DNA from: Watersipora subatra
Taxonomy: Eukaryota; Bryozoa; Gymnolaemata; Cheilostomatida; Watersiporidae
Direction: 5' to 3'
Assembly: GCF_963576615.1 (NCBI RefSeq)
Contig: NC_088708.1
Location: forward strand, 4,402,001 to 4,466,000
Length of the DNA: 64,000 nucleotides
Part shown: piece by piece, positions 12,760-26,155 of the stretch
Position numbering within the stretch: position 1 is the stretch's first letter
Layout: each line of letters starts with the position of its first letter
The notes under the pieces: model-generated
What the model was told of the DNA's origin: nothing
Database searches by the model: none
The model's input: the letters and a program-made list of their open reading frames with translations, nothing else
Position numbers and translations under genes: made by a program

Positions 12760-14725
12760 TAATGCAGAAAACAAGTGAAAAAGCTCAAGAACAGAGGTGC
12801 TAATGTTAAAATCATTAGCTCATTTCGTATGTTAATTTGTTTCAATGTTGTTTCTATTAATATTGACAAATAAAATGTTTGAGATTGATCAAGAGTGGGC
12901 TTCATGAACGTTTCCTTTTGAATTGTTTAGTAGTGGCTGCTATTACAGTCATATATCAGGTAGACTAGACTAGAGAGCTCTCTGAGGGTCATTCAGTTGG
13001 CCAATGACAAAAAACAATGTGACCAAAATACAAGCACAAGTGCTGCAAATGGTAAAAACAAAGGTATAAAATTGTGGGAAAGATTTTTTGCAACATGAAG
13101 ACTAACTTTTAAAGTAGATAGTATATTACACTTCTAGAATTAACCATCTCCTAATTACCGACAATTTATTTACTAAAGCATTTCAGCAAAGATGTTCTGA
13201 TTAGCACAAAATTACCAGAGTGATCAATCGGTGTAAAAGAAAGTCTCAACTAAGTGTCTCATACATAAATGGGTGTGAACTAATAAACGAGTTATTCTGA
13301 AAGCGGAGAGTTGCCTACTCATATTGATGATACGGCTGTCACTATCTGTTGAGAGCGGACAACTCTGTATGATGGCATCTATTGGTGATCAGCGAAATGC
13401 TTAAACTGTAAGTAAAAACTTGCAATATTTGCGACAAATGCTAAAGCCATAGTGTACAGGCAGCTATGAGTTATAGCTACATGGCGTGTACACAGGTGTG
13501 ACGTGTGTTGATATTTGGAAATCTAAGCAAATCCAATACAAGACAACATTACATATAGAAGTGTGACCAGTAACTACCATTTAGAGTGGAAGTAGTGTTA
13601 CTGGTGAAGAGGTAGTAGAAAGCTGGATGAGTTTGAAGAAAGTTGAGATAGCTGTCTAGTTTGGCAGGTCAAGCCATGTGCAACTGTGACAAAAAACCAT
13701 TTTAAACGTAACACTACTATGTTTCATGTAAAATCAAAACACTACAAACAGTTGACGTGCTGTTATAAAACGCTTTACAGTGTAGAATAACTAGTCACCG
13801 TAGGCTGCTACCTAAATTTTTTTTAGTTCATCTTATAATTTATGACATAGGTAACAGTCGATATGAAATAAGTGATACAGATGCAATCTAGCAGCTGTCT
13901 TCAGTGTTTGTATGATTCTAAAAACTAAAAATAATCAAAATATACAAGCTATAAGCGATAAATATTAGCAACTCTCTAAAATGGTTTTGAAAGGTTTACA
14001 CATAATTTTGAACTTGGTGGGAACAGCAACGCTGAACTACTAACCTCTTGCCGTGGCTCTCATGTACTTTAAGGTATGGAAATAACAAATCTATAGCATA
14101 ATTTAACAATTAGACATGCTCTATATTTTAATACATACGTACATACGTACATACACTGTAAATGTACGCAGTATGAGAATTGTTAATGTAAATAAATAAT
14201 ATAACAATGTGCAAATTAAATAATAATGTCAGGTATTCAAATGCATAAGAAAAAAAGTAAAAAACATGGAAAATGTGTGATGGTAAGATAGGTGCAAATG
14301 AACATGGTCTGCTCACAAGAAGAGAATATTTTTGTTGGAATGTAACAGAGAAACTTTGAGCAAAGGCAACACGAGGCAGAAATCCAAAAGATGTTTGCAT
14401 GTATCACGATAAAATCTAAATTTGAATATAAAAAGGGATTCATATTAAAAGTTAATTATATTGGCTCGCAGTTGCTTATGTACCCTAGGTGATCAGAGCG
14501 TGCTCAAATGCGGTTAACAAAAGAATAATTCATAAATGTACAAGGTGAGTACTTAGGGGAATTAGCAGACGAGTCGAGCAGTAAACCATAGAGCTATTAG
14601 AATGTAGAGCGATAAATCAAAGCTCTGCATAGTAAAAAGTAGAAAAAATATAAGATTTAGTAGCTAGTAAATATCTTAGTACACATATATACATGATAGA
14701 AGGTAGACATCTATCATAGGAACTG
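12760..14725. other. Intergenic stretch, includes KLF 3' UTR region
   Basis: No exon is recognisable. The part next to 14,726 should be the 3' UTR of the minus-strand KLF gene. A short catacgta microsatellite lies at about 14,133-14,155. I cannot place the polyadenylation site. Confidence 0.5.
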
Positions 14726-17700
14726 CTACGTGTTGGCTGGTGCCCCTGTCATTGACGAAGGCTTCACCGCCTCTGGATGGCGTTTTAGGTGCAACGCCAG
14801 ATGATCTGATCGAGAAAAAGTCTTTGTGCAATATTTACAAGCAAACGGTTTTGAACCTGTGTGTTTGCGGTAATGACGAGTGAGCTCATCTGATCTCGCG
14901 AAGCGCCATTCACACCCTTCCCATGTGCATTTATATGGCTTCTCTCCTAAAACATATCGGTCAAATTTCTAACAGATCATATTTAGCCTATGAAAGTGGC
15001 ATGTAAGTATTTCAAATACAGAGATAAAACAGTAGAGTGGGTGTAGAAGTGCTTATCAGATCTTATTATCTCTTCTAATCAGATTTTGAAAAATAAAGAG
15101 CAGCTCATGCTCTTGTTTCTAAATCGAGTGACGCCAATCAAGATAAGTAGGTACTTAGAGATATACTCTCTATAATCTTCCTCCCTAAACTAAATCATTT
15201 AGCAAAGAAATCTCATCAGCTTTTGAGGCTAAATATGAAGAGAACAGAGTCATCACTTTCTATCCTGCATGCGGTGATAAGTACAACAGCCTCGCTGTAA
15301 ACTAGCTCCATATCAGAGCGCTGCTTTTGCGTAAATTAAAAAAAAATCTTGTCTTTAGAGAGATTTGATTACAAAACAGTCACAAGAGTTCAAAATTGCA
15401 CCTTAATTTAATATTTATGAATGACAATCTTAATTTGTGATGTCACAGTGAAGTTTGTTTGTTCCAACTCTGTACATAATAAATAATAACTCTTTTTTTA
15501 TTATCACTTAAGGTTCTATATCTAATCTATTTTTGCCTGGATTAAAGAAATGTGAAGCACCAAAATTTTCAGCATTGGTTTTATGAGATGTACAATGTAC
15601 TCTAAATCGGTTCATGATATGTAATTGTTTTGAGCCAATGCAAGGCTACTCGCTGCTCAAGTCAACACGCTGACTGCATGTAGGACTCTCTTGTCATCCA
15701 CTCAGACACCGAGCAGTGCAGATTATCTTAAGTCTCTATGTCACTTTTAGTAGAATATCACTGCCATCAAGTGCTTATCTGCGGGACTAGTACACTGCGC
15801 TAAGTCACAGTTCATCTACCTAGTACAGTGGGCAAGCACTAACAGGTAGTTGCTACTGTCTTAAATAGTGCTGTTTAGGCAAGCACTAACAGATAGTTGC
15901 TACTGTCTTAGTGCTGTTTAGGCAAACACTAACAGGTAGTTGCTACTGTCTTAGTGCTGTTTAGGCAAGCACTAACAGGTAGTTGATACTGTCTTAGATA
16001 GTGCTGTTTAGGCAAGCACTAACAGGTAGATGCTACTGTCTTAGATAGTGCTGTTTAGGGGGGTCTGAGTGGTGACGCCGCCGCACAAGAAGAAGATTCA
16101 ATTTTATCTTTATTTACAGCTCTGCGTCAAATCTCAACATTCTTAAAATTGTAAAAAATATAACCTGATAGTACTTTTACATATGACGATACTAATAAAA
16201 TACTTATTGTATGAGTAGCATACAATACTTCCACAAGGTAGTACTATTACATACTGACTGTTCCCCTCTGGTGTTACTAGACACATTACATGGCATTAGA
16301 ACTGATGCAACACTTGCCCTACCATTGAGTACATGAGCGGCAGATATTAGTGTTAAACTGTTAATGGATTCGCTCTACCAGGAACTGCTGCTAACATTTC
16401 GACTAATAATCGAGATCGCTGCTATCATTGAAATCATAGAAATCCTCAGTCCGAAGGCAGGCGTAAACCATCTCCAAACTATTAGCGTTATCACGACTGA
16501 GAATTATGAAACAGTCTAGCAAATATTTCGATAGGGTACTGGCACAAGATAACTATGAGTGCCTTTTTATTTGTTCATTATATAGCATTCCCGCTGCCAC
16601 CACCCTTTCACTGAGGCCGCAATCCCAAGCATCGGGATAAAATGTCAGGCGGGTTGTTTGTAAGCGCATTGGTGCATTGTGAGAGGCAATGAAAGGGGAT
16701 AGGTTTGTGAATGCTTGTTCATCATCCCTATTATATGAAACCAAACTCTGGAGAAGTGAGATGTCATATTTAGCAATCTTTTCTAATTGCTATTCATGAA
16801 ATAAGATTCTATAATGCGGCGAACAATTCAGAACCTACGCATTGCAGCACCATCATCTCAAACACTCTTGAAACGTAACTCCTTCAAGCGAAGCATGCCT
16901 TTCCTCTGAATTATATCTTGATGTAATGTGGAATCTCATTGCCTGTGCTCATTTGGTTTGGTCTGGCCATCGATATTAGCGGGTCGCTCATAGAAAAGGC
17001 TAACCTAGAGAGTGCTGGAGGGTTTATGAAACCGGGTGGAGCTCATTCATTCCACAGATTTATATTATACAAACAGTGGTCAACCATATTGTGACATAAC
17101 TCTTGAGTTATTGAGATTCGACTAGGTCAATATTATATTTATCAATAGCGAACTCAGCTTTCATAGAACTAACTAGAAGGAAGCCAGCTTTCCCTTAATC
17201 AACACACATTTCACTGTTTTGCTATATTCCATAGCCATTGTAGAAATCATTTCCCATGAGACAGTTTGTGAGAATGCAGATTTTCTAAATAAAGGCTTGC
17301 GGAATTTTTAACAAGAAAGAAACTTACACAGTGACAGAAACAAAACGCGTGATGAGACTCCACCCCTGGTCCATTCATCACGTATTTACTTTCGTAAGAG
17401 AACAATTTAGGTGAATAGAAATATGTGAAGGGTGTTTGCAGGTGATTCACAATAATGTGTAATTTTCTACTGAGCTTCAATAAAGGCTCCATCGATCGTG
17501 ACAATCAATATAACTATCGGTGTGCAGGATATGAGCGACTCTGCTAAGGCAGCGGTTGCAAAAGAAAAAACTATTATTCAACTGACAGCACCAGTGATGG
17601 ATAAACTAGCCATGACTCATCTTGGATACCAAATATTTTAACAGAGAGTTACTAGAGATGATTGGTACGCAAGGATAACGCCCAATCCGCCCAATGATCG

Positions 17701-20700
17701 ACCTATCAACATGCTCCCGTGACATAGTCATTGTTCATATTTTATGGCAGCATTCTTACAGAGCAATATTTTGTTTGGTTTTTTATGGAAGAAGTCTGAA
17801 TTTTATGGAAGAAGTCTAAGAGAGCTGCTATTGCGTAGGCAGCAGCGATGCCGAGTGCTGACACCTAATATCTCACAACCCTCGATTAGAAAAATAGGAA
17901 ACGCTCAAATAGAGTAATAAAGCAACCTGTGTGTGTCCGAAGATGAGCTTTCAAATGAGAACTTTTTGTGTAGACTTTCTTGCATCCTTGGTGAAGGCAT
18001 TTGTGTATACGTCGTTTGCTGTCAGGGCTCACTTCTCGTCTCGTTGGAGATTTAGCGAGAGAAGGTGCGTCTACAGCTGACTTAGGACTCGCAGAACCCA
18101 TCCTAGAGACTGGACGACCTGGCGCTGCTGCACTGTGCCTGCCACTGCCCATTAGAAGTGCTTGTGGTGTAAAATGTTCTACAGCCACCCCCTTGCTCTG
18201 GTTTCCAAATGCCGAGGCGGCAGAACGACGGCCATTCTTGGTCCTTACATATGGGTCAGGTACAGGAGAGATGGGTGAGGCTGGGCTACCAAGACTAGAG
18301 GGTGATGCGTGACTGTGAGAGCTGAGTTGATCGTCGCTAGACTGAGAGTAATAACCTGATGAAGCGCTGCTATATGTACTGAATGCGCTGTGTGAGGATT
18401 TCATGGTACCACAGCTACTACTGCTCAGTACAGTGTCATTGCTTCGCACCGTATCATTGAGATTTAGTTTCGCAAAATGTTTTAATTTTTCTGTTGTTTC
18501 TGCATCTTCTGGTGAGCTGGGTATTGCGAGAGTGTCCTTTGAGTCATTGTCTTGTGAGGATAGCGGGCTATTCCAAGGATGGTCTAAGTCTGTCCTCAAT
18601 TTTTTATATGATGTTAACTGGGGCTCATTTTTCAAATATCGCTCCATTTCTAAGCAGTTCTACAATAAAAAACAGAACAACAGATATTAGAATCTTAGTT
18701 TCTGACCACGTATGCTTTTATATTTGTTTGGCTGCCAAAAAGAGACAGCGCTTGAAAAACTATGTTCTAAAAAAAACTGAGCTTTGAGCAAGCAGTCAAT
18801 ATTTCATGCGCAGAAAGCCGATGGCTAAGCTATAATTGGCAGGAATATCGGCAGGTATTGCCAGATTTGACATATAAGGCAGGGTCAGATTAAGCTTCGC
18901 CCGATGTCCTATCTTAAACAGTTGGCAAGGTATAAGCAAACAAAGGGAGATAAGCCTCTCATTGCTATTACGTGGCTATCGTAATTGTGGTTGAGAAACA
19001 TTTTATGTGACTCCTTGATATCTCTGCATATTTTACAAACATAACTAAATGTATTAGCTCAGGATTGTGTAAAAACTTAGCTATTTAACGTGGCAAAAGA
19101 TTTTTGAGTAACCTAATGATGAGGTTGTACGGAACTGCCGGCTGCGGCCATTTGATCTACAATAATTTGCCGATAAACTTGTCCTGATTCCCTTACATAA
19201 AAAGGATAGACGATCTTCAAGTATTTATCGCTGAAAGGAGGGAATTGTCTCCATTGAGCCTCATTCACTGGGACATACAGCCCGCTGTTTTATGCAATTA
19301 TGTTCATTTAACAATGTGAATTGAGTGCGTAATGGAATACAATCGCGGCTCAAATGGAATGATCTACAGCAGCGAAAGTCTAGTCCAAACATCCAACAAT
19401 ACCACAAATGTTGACACAGATTTTATTGTGTTGGTCATACTGCGGCAGATGAATTATCTCACAAGTTTTTTACAACCCTGTTAATAGCTGCTAGTAAGTC
19501 TTAGCATTATGTAATTTATGGCGAACATATTGAAAAAAGGAGTTTTTCATGTGATTTACAGCAAATATATTAACAAAATGTAAATGAAAAAGTATATAAA
19601 AAAGTGTATGAGTGTCTATTATCAAAAAACTTTCCCTCCGCTCCGGTGTGCACCTTTGACATGAAATAAAAACTTTCATGTAATTATGACAGAATTAAGC
19701 CAATTTTGTATAGACCCAAACGATGCATTTCTACTTGCGTTTCACACAAATTCTAATGTTTTCTTTTTTACAGAATGGTAATAACTGTTTAAACAAATCA
19801 CTTTAGTATTTATGCGACAAAATGTTCTCAGTTAGCTCTGCTGTTCATCCGCTGATAGGCAACAGAAGGAGACAATCAATAATATTACACAAGCTCATCA
19901 CGCCAGAGAATCCTGACAAGTTTGTCATCTTCTATCTTATTTAACAGGTTAATAATGCAGAGACGGAGTCGTGAAAGGAATTCTCTTTTACAATGCTTTT
20001 AACCAATCACATGTTGTGTTTCATGATAAAGTGTTATTAGAAGTAGCCTGACATCTGATTGAACACTTATATTATTGTCCTAAAAATGAAGAACTTCTGT
20101 TAATAAACCTACTTATCACGATTGTGTTTGATAGAAACCCAGGCTTAATTTTAGTCCCTTTTCTTATATGGTACAAAGACTTTACTGATAACATATCTAC
20201 TAGTGGGCTACTAACTATATGTACTTACGAGTCACATGAATAATTATCAAAGACATAAAAAGTAGAAATAACTACATGACTATCAATATTTGCTTTTAAT
20301 TGTTGTAAACATAATATTTTATTCATTTGGTAAATAGCTATGATATTGGTTACACTTTTGTATGCTCAAAACAGGAAGCATCTGTAAAATTAATATAAGT
20401 CATGGGGTCTTGATGCTCAGAAGACGTGATGAGCAAGAATAGTGTGAATATAGATAGATATTAACTTTACTTACACCGGTCAAGGCCGTTCAAAGAAAAT
20501 TAGACCATGAGACAAAAACCAAAAATAGTCAAGTAAATTATGTATTTCGAAAGGAAAACCCTTGTTGCATAACGCTGTTCTGCATATAATGTAAATTGGC
20601 AAGGTGTTGATGTCCGATATAAGGTGTTGCAGTTTTTTGGTTGTGTGATCACGCCGTCATACCTTCTTGGTTTGCCAGCAGTAGTTATCTGCTGGGTTTC

Positions 20701-22637
20701 TCAAACAAGATGCACTTACAATCTGCCTAAAACTTTAGAGTCACGAATGGAAGGCGAGGCTTCTCAGTGATTAATACAAACTCCTTTCGCCTGGCATCAG
20801 CTTTTCACATAAACAAAAACTTAGTAATTGACGCGGCGCTGCACTGAGAAGCACCTCTCTGTTCCTGTCGCTTATACAAACTTTCTAAACAATTCAGCGA
20901 GCTTATGTCAACAGGTATAACTAAAAAACATTCCCAGCAGTTGTTAGAAGACTATCCTTTCAGTTGTTTTAGCTGGAGGATAATATGGTTCATCCATAAC
21001 CCTAATAAGAACACCGACGCCATGAGAGTGTGCTGCAATGAATACAGCTATTTGATGGCGGTAACGGCAGGTTTCTTTCACGAATGACATAACATACAGT
21101 GTGGCTGCATCGAGTATGGTATATCTTTTAAAGGTTGATGCACTGTAGCTTTATGAATATGACTCGGTGAGCATACGTATATGTTGGGCACATCATTTTA
21201 TGAGCTCAGCTTTGACTTCTTCAGATGCTTCAAAGCGGTTTCTCTACTCATCTATGACAAATAGTCTATAACTGTGTGTATGTAGTTCACAACATATTAT
21301 GTATAATGTTTTATTTGTGAGTAGCTGGACTCGGAGTAAACATCGTCGTAGTCGAAGTGTCTCGGGGTTATATCATACTGGTGTTTCAATCGCTATCAAG
21401 AAGCGCCCATACATGGCGGAATAGCCTGAAAGACATCTGACCATTTAGTCGACCGGAGAGAGTGGGGTTACCGCTCGTTCGTACGACATGGCTACTCGCT
21501 GCTATTAGCTTTATAACATCAGTAAAGAGGATGCTCGGAACTTGAGTAGAAATCACTTCATATAATTTGAGTATTTGCTAGGATAACTCACGTCTGTTGG
21601 CTCTACGCCATTCAAGACGATGTAAGATAATAAGAAAAAGTAGTTTTATATTTGCAAGTATAACCATTCGTGATCAGTGTAGACATGTGTACACAGGCTA
21701 TAAGATCTTACTGACTCGCAATCAAATATTTGCTGAAGGACTTTATCTCAAAAGCAAATGGCCATAGCCTATTCTCTCATATATTACGAAAATTCCTTTT
21801 CTGGTGCATTCCTCCTTTTCCCCCCCAATATTCCGTAGCACAAGCAACACTAATGAACCTCATATTGGTTCCAAATTCTACCAGTCAAAAGAATTAGGGT
21901 CTTGAAAGAACATTTGATACATAACTCTGAGTGCAAGCTTTAGTACCTATTCCAGTCATCTTTTGTTCATATCAGAATGCCGGGTCGGCGGCTCAAGCCT
22001 TGAGACTAATGAATGCTTATGCATTGTCCTATACCGTTAATTGCGTACAATCTAAACATCAGTATTTTTCATGACAATAAATCATATAATATCTAAAGTT
22101 ATTTTTGCATCCGTCTAAGTTTTTTGACAACCGTCTGCGACCTTTAAAAAAATAAATAGCGAGTTCACTGGTCGAGAGTCTCGTCCCATTTCTACACGTC
22201 AACCAAGAATTACAAAGGGTAAAATGTCGGCCTACGTCTTTACAGATTCTGAAAGAATCGATGTACAAACCAATTTAATAAAATACTAATTTTTGTTAGC
22301 TTACTAATAAAAACAAACGTATTACTGTAAGTTTACTTTTTCCATAGCTTGCCTGGTTTCCTAAAGGTAACTGACCCGTTGATTGGAACGTCACTTCTAC
22401 AGTCCTGTGCTAAATGTAGCCTGGTCAAAAGCTATGTTAGTTGTAAAATGACATTTGGAATTTAGAACAAATCTCTCTAGGATAACTGTCATTAATGTTG
22501 TCGCCATTAAGTAACAAAAAGATGAGAAAGTGTACCTGCTGCCAGTTGTCCTCTAACGAAGGCTGAGAAGAGAAATATCCTGTGTCATGTACGACCTGCA
22601 GCTCCCGAAATATGCTTCCACTCGGCAGGCTATCCAT
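14726..22637 (-). CDS. KLF6/7: Krueppel-like transcription factor, KLF6/7 subfamily
   Basis: Three coding exons on the minus strand: 22,637-22,536, 18,659-17,927 and 14,946-14,726 (phases 0 and 1; total 351 residues plus stop). Exon 1 encodes the KLF6/7 hallmark N-terminus ([19 protein letters not shown], ending DNWQQ) and exon 2 continues with [12 protein letters not shown], matching the acidic activation segment of KLF6 and KLF7. Exon 2 then has a long Ser/Pro-rich linker. Three C2H2 fingers lie at about residues 255-277 (CX4CX12HX3H), 285-307 and 315-335 (CX2C), with TGEKP and TGSKP linkers. The helices SSHLKAH, SDELTRH and SDHLALH are typical of factors binding CACCC/GC boxes. The intron at the first linker glycine fits KLF genes. 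Vertebrate KLF6/7 end almost directly after finger 3; here 16 extra residues follow. It should act in the nucleus as a DNA-binding regulator. Family call is secure; the single invertebrate gene is probably co-orthologous to both vertebrate genes. Confidence 0.95.
15829..16060. repeat. Minisatellite of about 43-47 bp, 5 copies
   Basis: Repeated core aggcaagcactaacaggtag followed by ttgctactgtcttag and tgctgttt. Copies differ by 4-bp insertions. It lies in intron 2 of the KLF gene. Confidence 0.85.
18660..22535 (-). other. KLF intron 1, nothing further seen
   Basis: A 3.9-kb intron between the N-terminal exon and the linker/finger-1 exon. I see no tandem array and no clear transposon in it. 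Given the size it could carry regulatory DNA, but no site can be named from sequence alone. Confidence 0.5.
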
Positions 22638-25600
22638 AGTACGGAGATGCTTTTCTGTCAGAGCCTAAGCAATGTAGTGCAGGGTTCACAGTAACATCCA
22701 AATGGTTTGCTAAACCAGCAGGCAGTATGCAAACAAATCTATCCTTACAACTAGCTACCCTTACTCTTCTATCACGAACACACGCTTCTTTCTATGGAAC
22801 GGAATCCGAGAGCCGCATTATTATTTTCATGAGAATAAATGCCCATTGATTAGAATTGTTATTCTTCTATCTGGTTGGACAGATTGTTTGTTCAGCTTAT
22901 TCATTGGACGTAAACATACTTTCGCTTTGATAGCTTGCGTGCGCGCAGGTGATCTTACGCATGTAGGTCAAATTTCGTGAATTGGTGAATGCCTTGCGAG
23001 TTGCTATCAGAAGGCTGCTAGCAACTTGATCGCTGTGCAAACTCAGTTCTATCCGAGGTTTGATAAACTTGACTGGCACGTTTATTTAGTCAAATTGAGA
23101 ATGGACAAGTATGGACAAGGGTCGTGCCAGTGCCTCTGTTCGCATGAGCATTGGGTTTCACAACACCCTAAAGGCAGGAGTCACTTGGCCATTAGAAATA
23201 CTAATGAATGGAAGTTAATCAGTTAAAAGTTGTTCAAATAAGTTAAAATATGTCGCCTGTGGACACCGTTGAGCCAAACAATGGTGTAGATATAAGCAAT
23301 GCACTAACTACCTCTTGTAATATTACGAGGTAATGTTAAAAATGTCTAGTTAAAATATCGTAAAGCCTAAAGTGTTGAAAAGGTCTGAGCGAGGCTACGT
23401 AGAGAAATAGCGTGTCTCCATATCATCGCGTACAGTAAAGATGTCCAAGTCAATACAGCACTTGATTGTAATCTAAAGTATAGACCAGACAGAGTAATGC
23501 TTCTGACCTCCAGTTTGAATAGTGGGCTATTTATTGAATTCGAAGGCTTCCAATAGGACCTGAGTGTTCAGATTGAGTGACTCATGAAATATAATGAAAA
23601 GTTCTCTTGTTTTAGAGTTCCCACTAAAATATCAAAACAAAACTATATCTACGCTAAGGCTCAAAAGCCCTGCCAGGTTTAAAAAAATGGAGAGAAGACA
23701 ACACCCAATCCAAACAAAAGCATGGCAATTTCTTCATAAAACCAAGCATGTACACCTAGTGAAATATTACATTGAGGTTGTATCCTCAGATATCTAACGT
23801 TGTTACTAAAAATTACAGAAAACATCTTTTAGCTCTGCATAATGACATTGTGTGGTAACTATGAGAAAATATACAGTTGAAGGGTGCCAAACATTTTCGA
23901 GCTGCATGTGCATACACGAAGATGTTTACTCAGGTCAAATAACTTCTTAGTCTAAAAGTAGCTGGTGTTTCATCTCCAAAGTTCTATAAGAGGTGCTCGT
24001 GCATCAGCCGTATAAGATAAGATCTTTATAGTTTTATCAGAAAGAATATCAACTAATTTCAGACTATCAACTCCCCAACAATAATGGTAGCAAGGGAGAT
24101 GACCTGACAGCTACAACAGATATCTGATAGCTTGCAGCTTACTCTGAGAGAGCGATATATTTGCCCTCCTCTCACTTTTCGATTGCTGAATTTGTTGGCT
24201 TAAATCTAGAACACAGGTGGGCATCAATTCAGTACTTCTTCACTTCATATACTCCAGAATCAGGAACCAGCCATTCACATGACAAATAAGTCGTCATGCC
24301 CAAAGCTCTACGTAATATTTTAGTAACTGCATTATTCTATACACCTGCTTTGTATTTTGTTGCCCACGGTATGACATATTTATCGGACAGCTGACAAATG
24401 ACTACTAAATATTTAAGACAAAGGCAACACTGAATAAAATCTATAACAAAAGCTTTTGTCATCACAATTAGTTAAACTACCTTCATTTAAATCAGCGTAT
24501 TGACTGTGTTACATGCAATAATCAGCTCGTTTTCCACAGTGTAGCCTGTGAACTTGGACTGCAAGTTGTTCAGTTTGAGTTTCATAATCTAACTGTAAAA
24601 GTTTTAGCTCAAAACCGTGAAAGCCTTTTGTAAAGTTTAACCTTCACGTATTGCAAGCGGTAAAGTCTGAAGTCATTTGATTGTACTGACTTCCTAGCGC
24701 TCTCTCCTTCTCACGCTCTCTTTCTTAAAAGCAGGAGTTTGTAAAAATCTACTTTTCATTTTTCCGTTCATCATAATAGTTTCTGCATTAATTTTAAACT
24801 TAAAAAACATTCACTCGTTCAACAGCAGACCTATTACAGCTATTTTTAAATCTTGTAATGATGACACAGACAGCCTTGCCTGTTGCGACAGCAAAAGGTG
24901 TTTTTGTTAATCTAAATTAGTAGAGTAAAAGGTTTACTACTTATGTAAATAACGAATGTTGATACACATTAGATTTGTCAAGTGCAGATGAGTAATACAT
25001 GTATATTGATTGCCCACATTTCAGTATGGAACTATAGAGTTAGTCTATAATGAGCTGGGTGTGGTGTCTTAGCGCTTCCATGGCGTAATTGATTTGCTTT
25101 CAATGTACTAATGCTCAGTCTTAAAGCATTTACTCTCTTTGTTTTGAACAATTGATGAGAGCATCTTATGTTACTGTTTTCATTGTTGTTCTATTTTTGT
25201 AAGCACTCTAATCCTTCTAGCATAGTGGGTCTAATATTTCCTTTTTGCTAAGAATAAGTATGACACACCCTCCATTGCCAATCTTCTACTCCTTAGGGAT
25301 AACATGCAGAATAAGTGATAACGATGCCTAAATGAAATATTTAAGCACTTCGTAAAACTTCAAGCTCCAAAGGATTTTGTCAAACTTTATCAAACATTTT
25401 TCTGTCAAATCTTAGCTTGCCACTTTGAGTGTGGAATATTTGCTTAGCTTTCACCATTCCAGCGGTAAGCATTTTTTTAAACCTTCAAAGGCTTCCATAT
25501 GTATTTGATGAAAAGTTGTAAAACATTTTGAGTCTGACCATCTCATACAAAAAAGACACGTAGTGACAAAGTCTTGTATGTCCCCCATCTGCCACTGAGC

Positions 25601-25870
25601 AAAAAACATTGCTACACTAGTAGTTATAGCCCTACTTATTTGTATTTTCTCAGAGAAACAGTTTTTAGAACAAATGCGATTCATAATTAAAAGTTTTTAT
25701 GCTCTCAAAATGCAGTTGAAAACAAAAATGAAAGCTCAGCTTTCAAATAAATCCTACAAAAGAACCAACTTTCACAAATGAGATAAAAGAGTTCTTTCGG
25801 AAACTGGCAATGACTTACATTTTAACGATGCATGCTTGTGGCAAGCAGTATGTTGGAGAAGAGGCTACCA
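22638..25870. other. KLF 5' flank and intergenic DNA
   Basis: The sequence directly beyond the KLF start codon must hold its 5' UTR and promoter, but no TATA box or other element stands out. No other exon is supported. Open frames here are short and isolated. Confidence 0.5.
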
Positions 25871-25879
25871 CTTCCACCA

Positions 25880-26155
25880 CTTCTGTAACTGTTAGGCTAG
25901 CCTGAAGGGATGCCTTTGCAACACTTTGACAGAGTCCAATTCACTTGCTCAATGTGCAAAGGACAGAGGTGAATCTTTAATGTGCCCATGTTGTCAGTAC
26001 ACGAGGCCTCCAAGCTATGGTCTAAAAGACCCAGCAAATTAGGGTTGAAAGCTTACTGAGAGCTTTTTGCCAGATCGGCATTAAGGAGGACTCAAACCAC
26101 CAACCCCATGGTTGATAGTCAAAAGCGCTACCACTAGGCCATCCTGACACCCTTG
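25880..26155 (-). mobile_element. tRNA-derived SINE
   Basis: Read on the minus strand from about 26,148, the sequence starts like a tRNA: gtcaggatggcctagtggta contains an A box (tggcctagtgg), and about 30 bases on comes ggtttgagtcc, a B box with one change from ggttcgantcc. It has no proper tRNA fold 3' of the B box; a non-tRNA tail of about 200 bases follows. This is the structure of a tRNA-headed SINE transcribed by RNA polymerase III. Boundaries of the tail are approximate and I could not find target duplications. Confidence 0.7.

Noticed and set aside
18001-18690. Plus-strand frames of about 100 codons
   Set aside because: They are antisense to the KLF exon 2, which is supported by family resemblance and splice phases.
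26078-26148. Functional tRNA gene on the minus strand
   Set aside because: The acceptor stem does not close after the B box and a long non-tRNA tail follows, so it is a SINE head.
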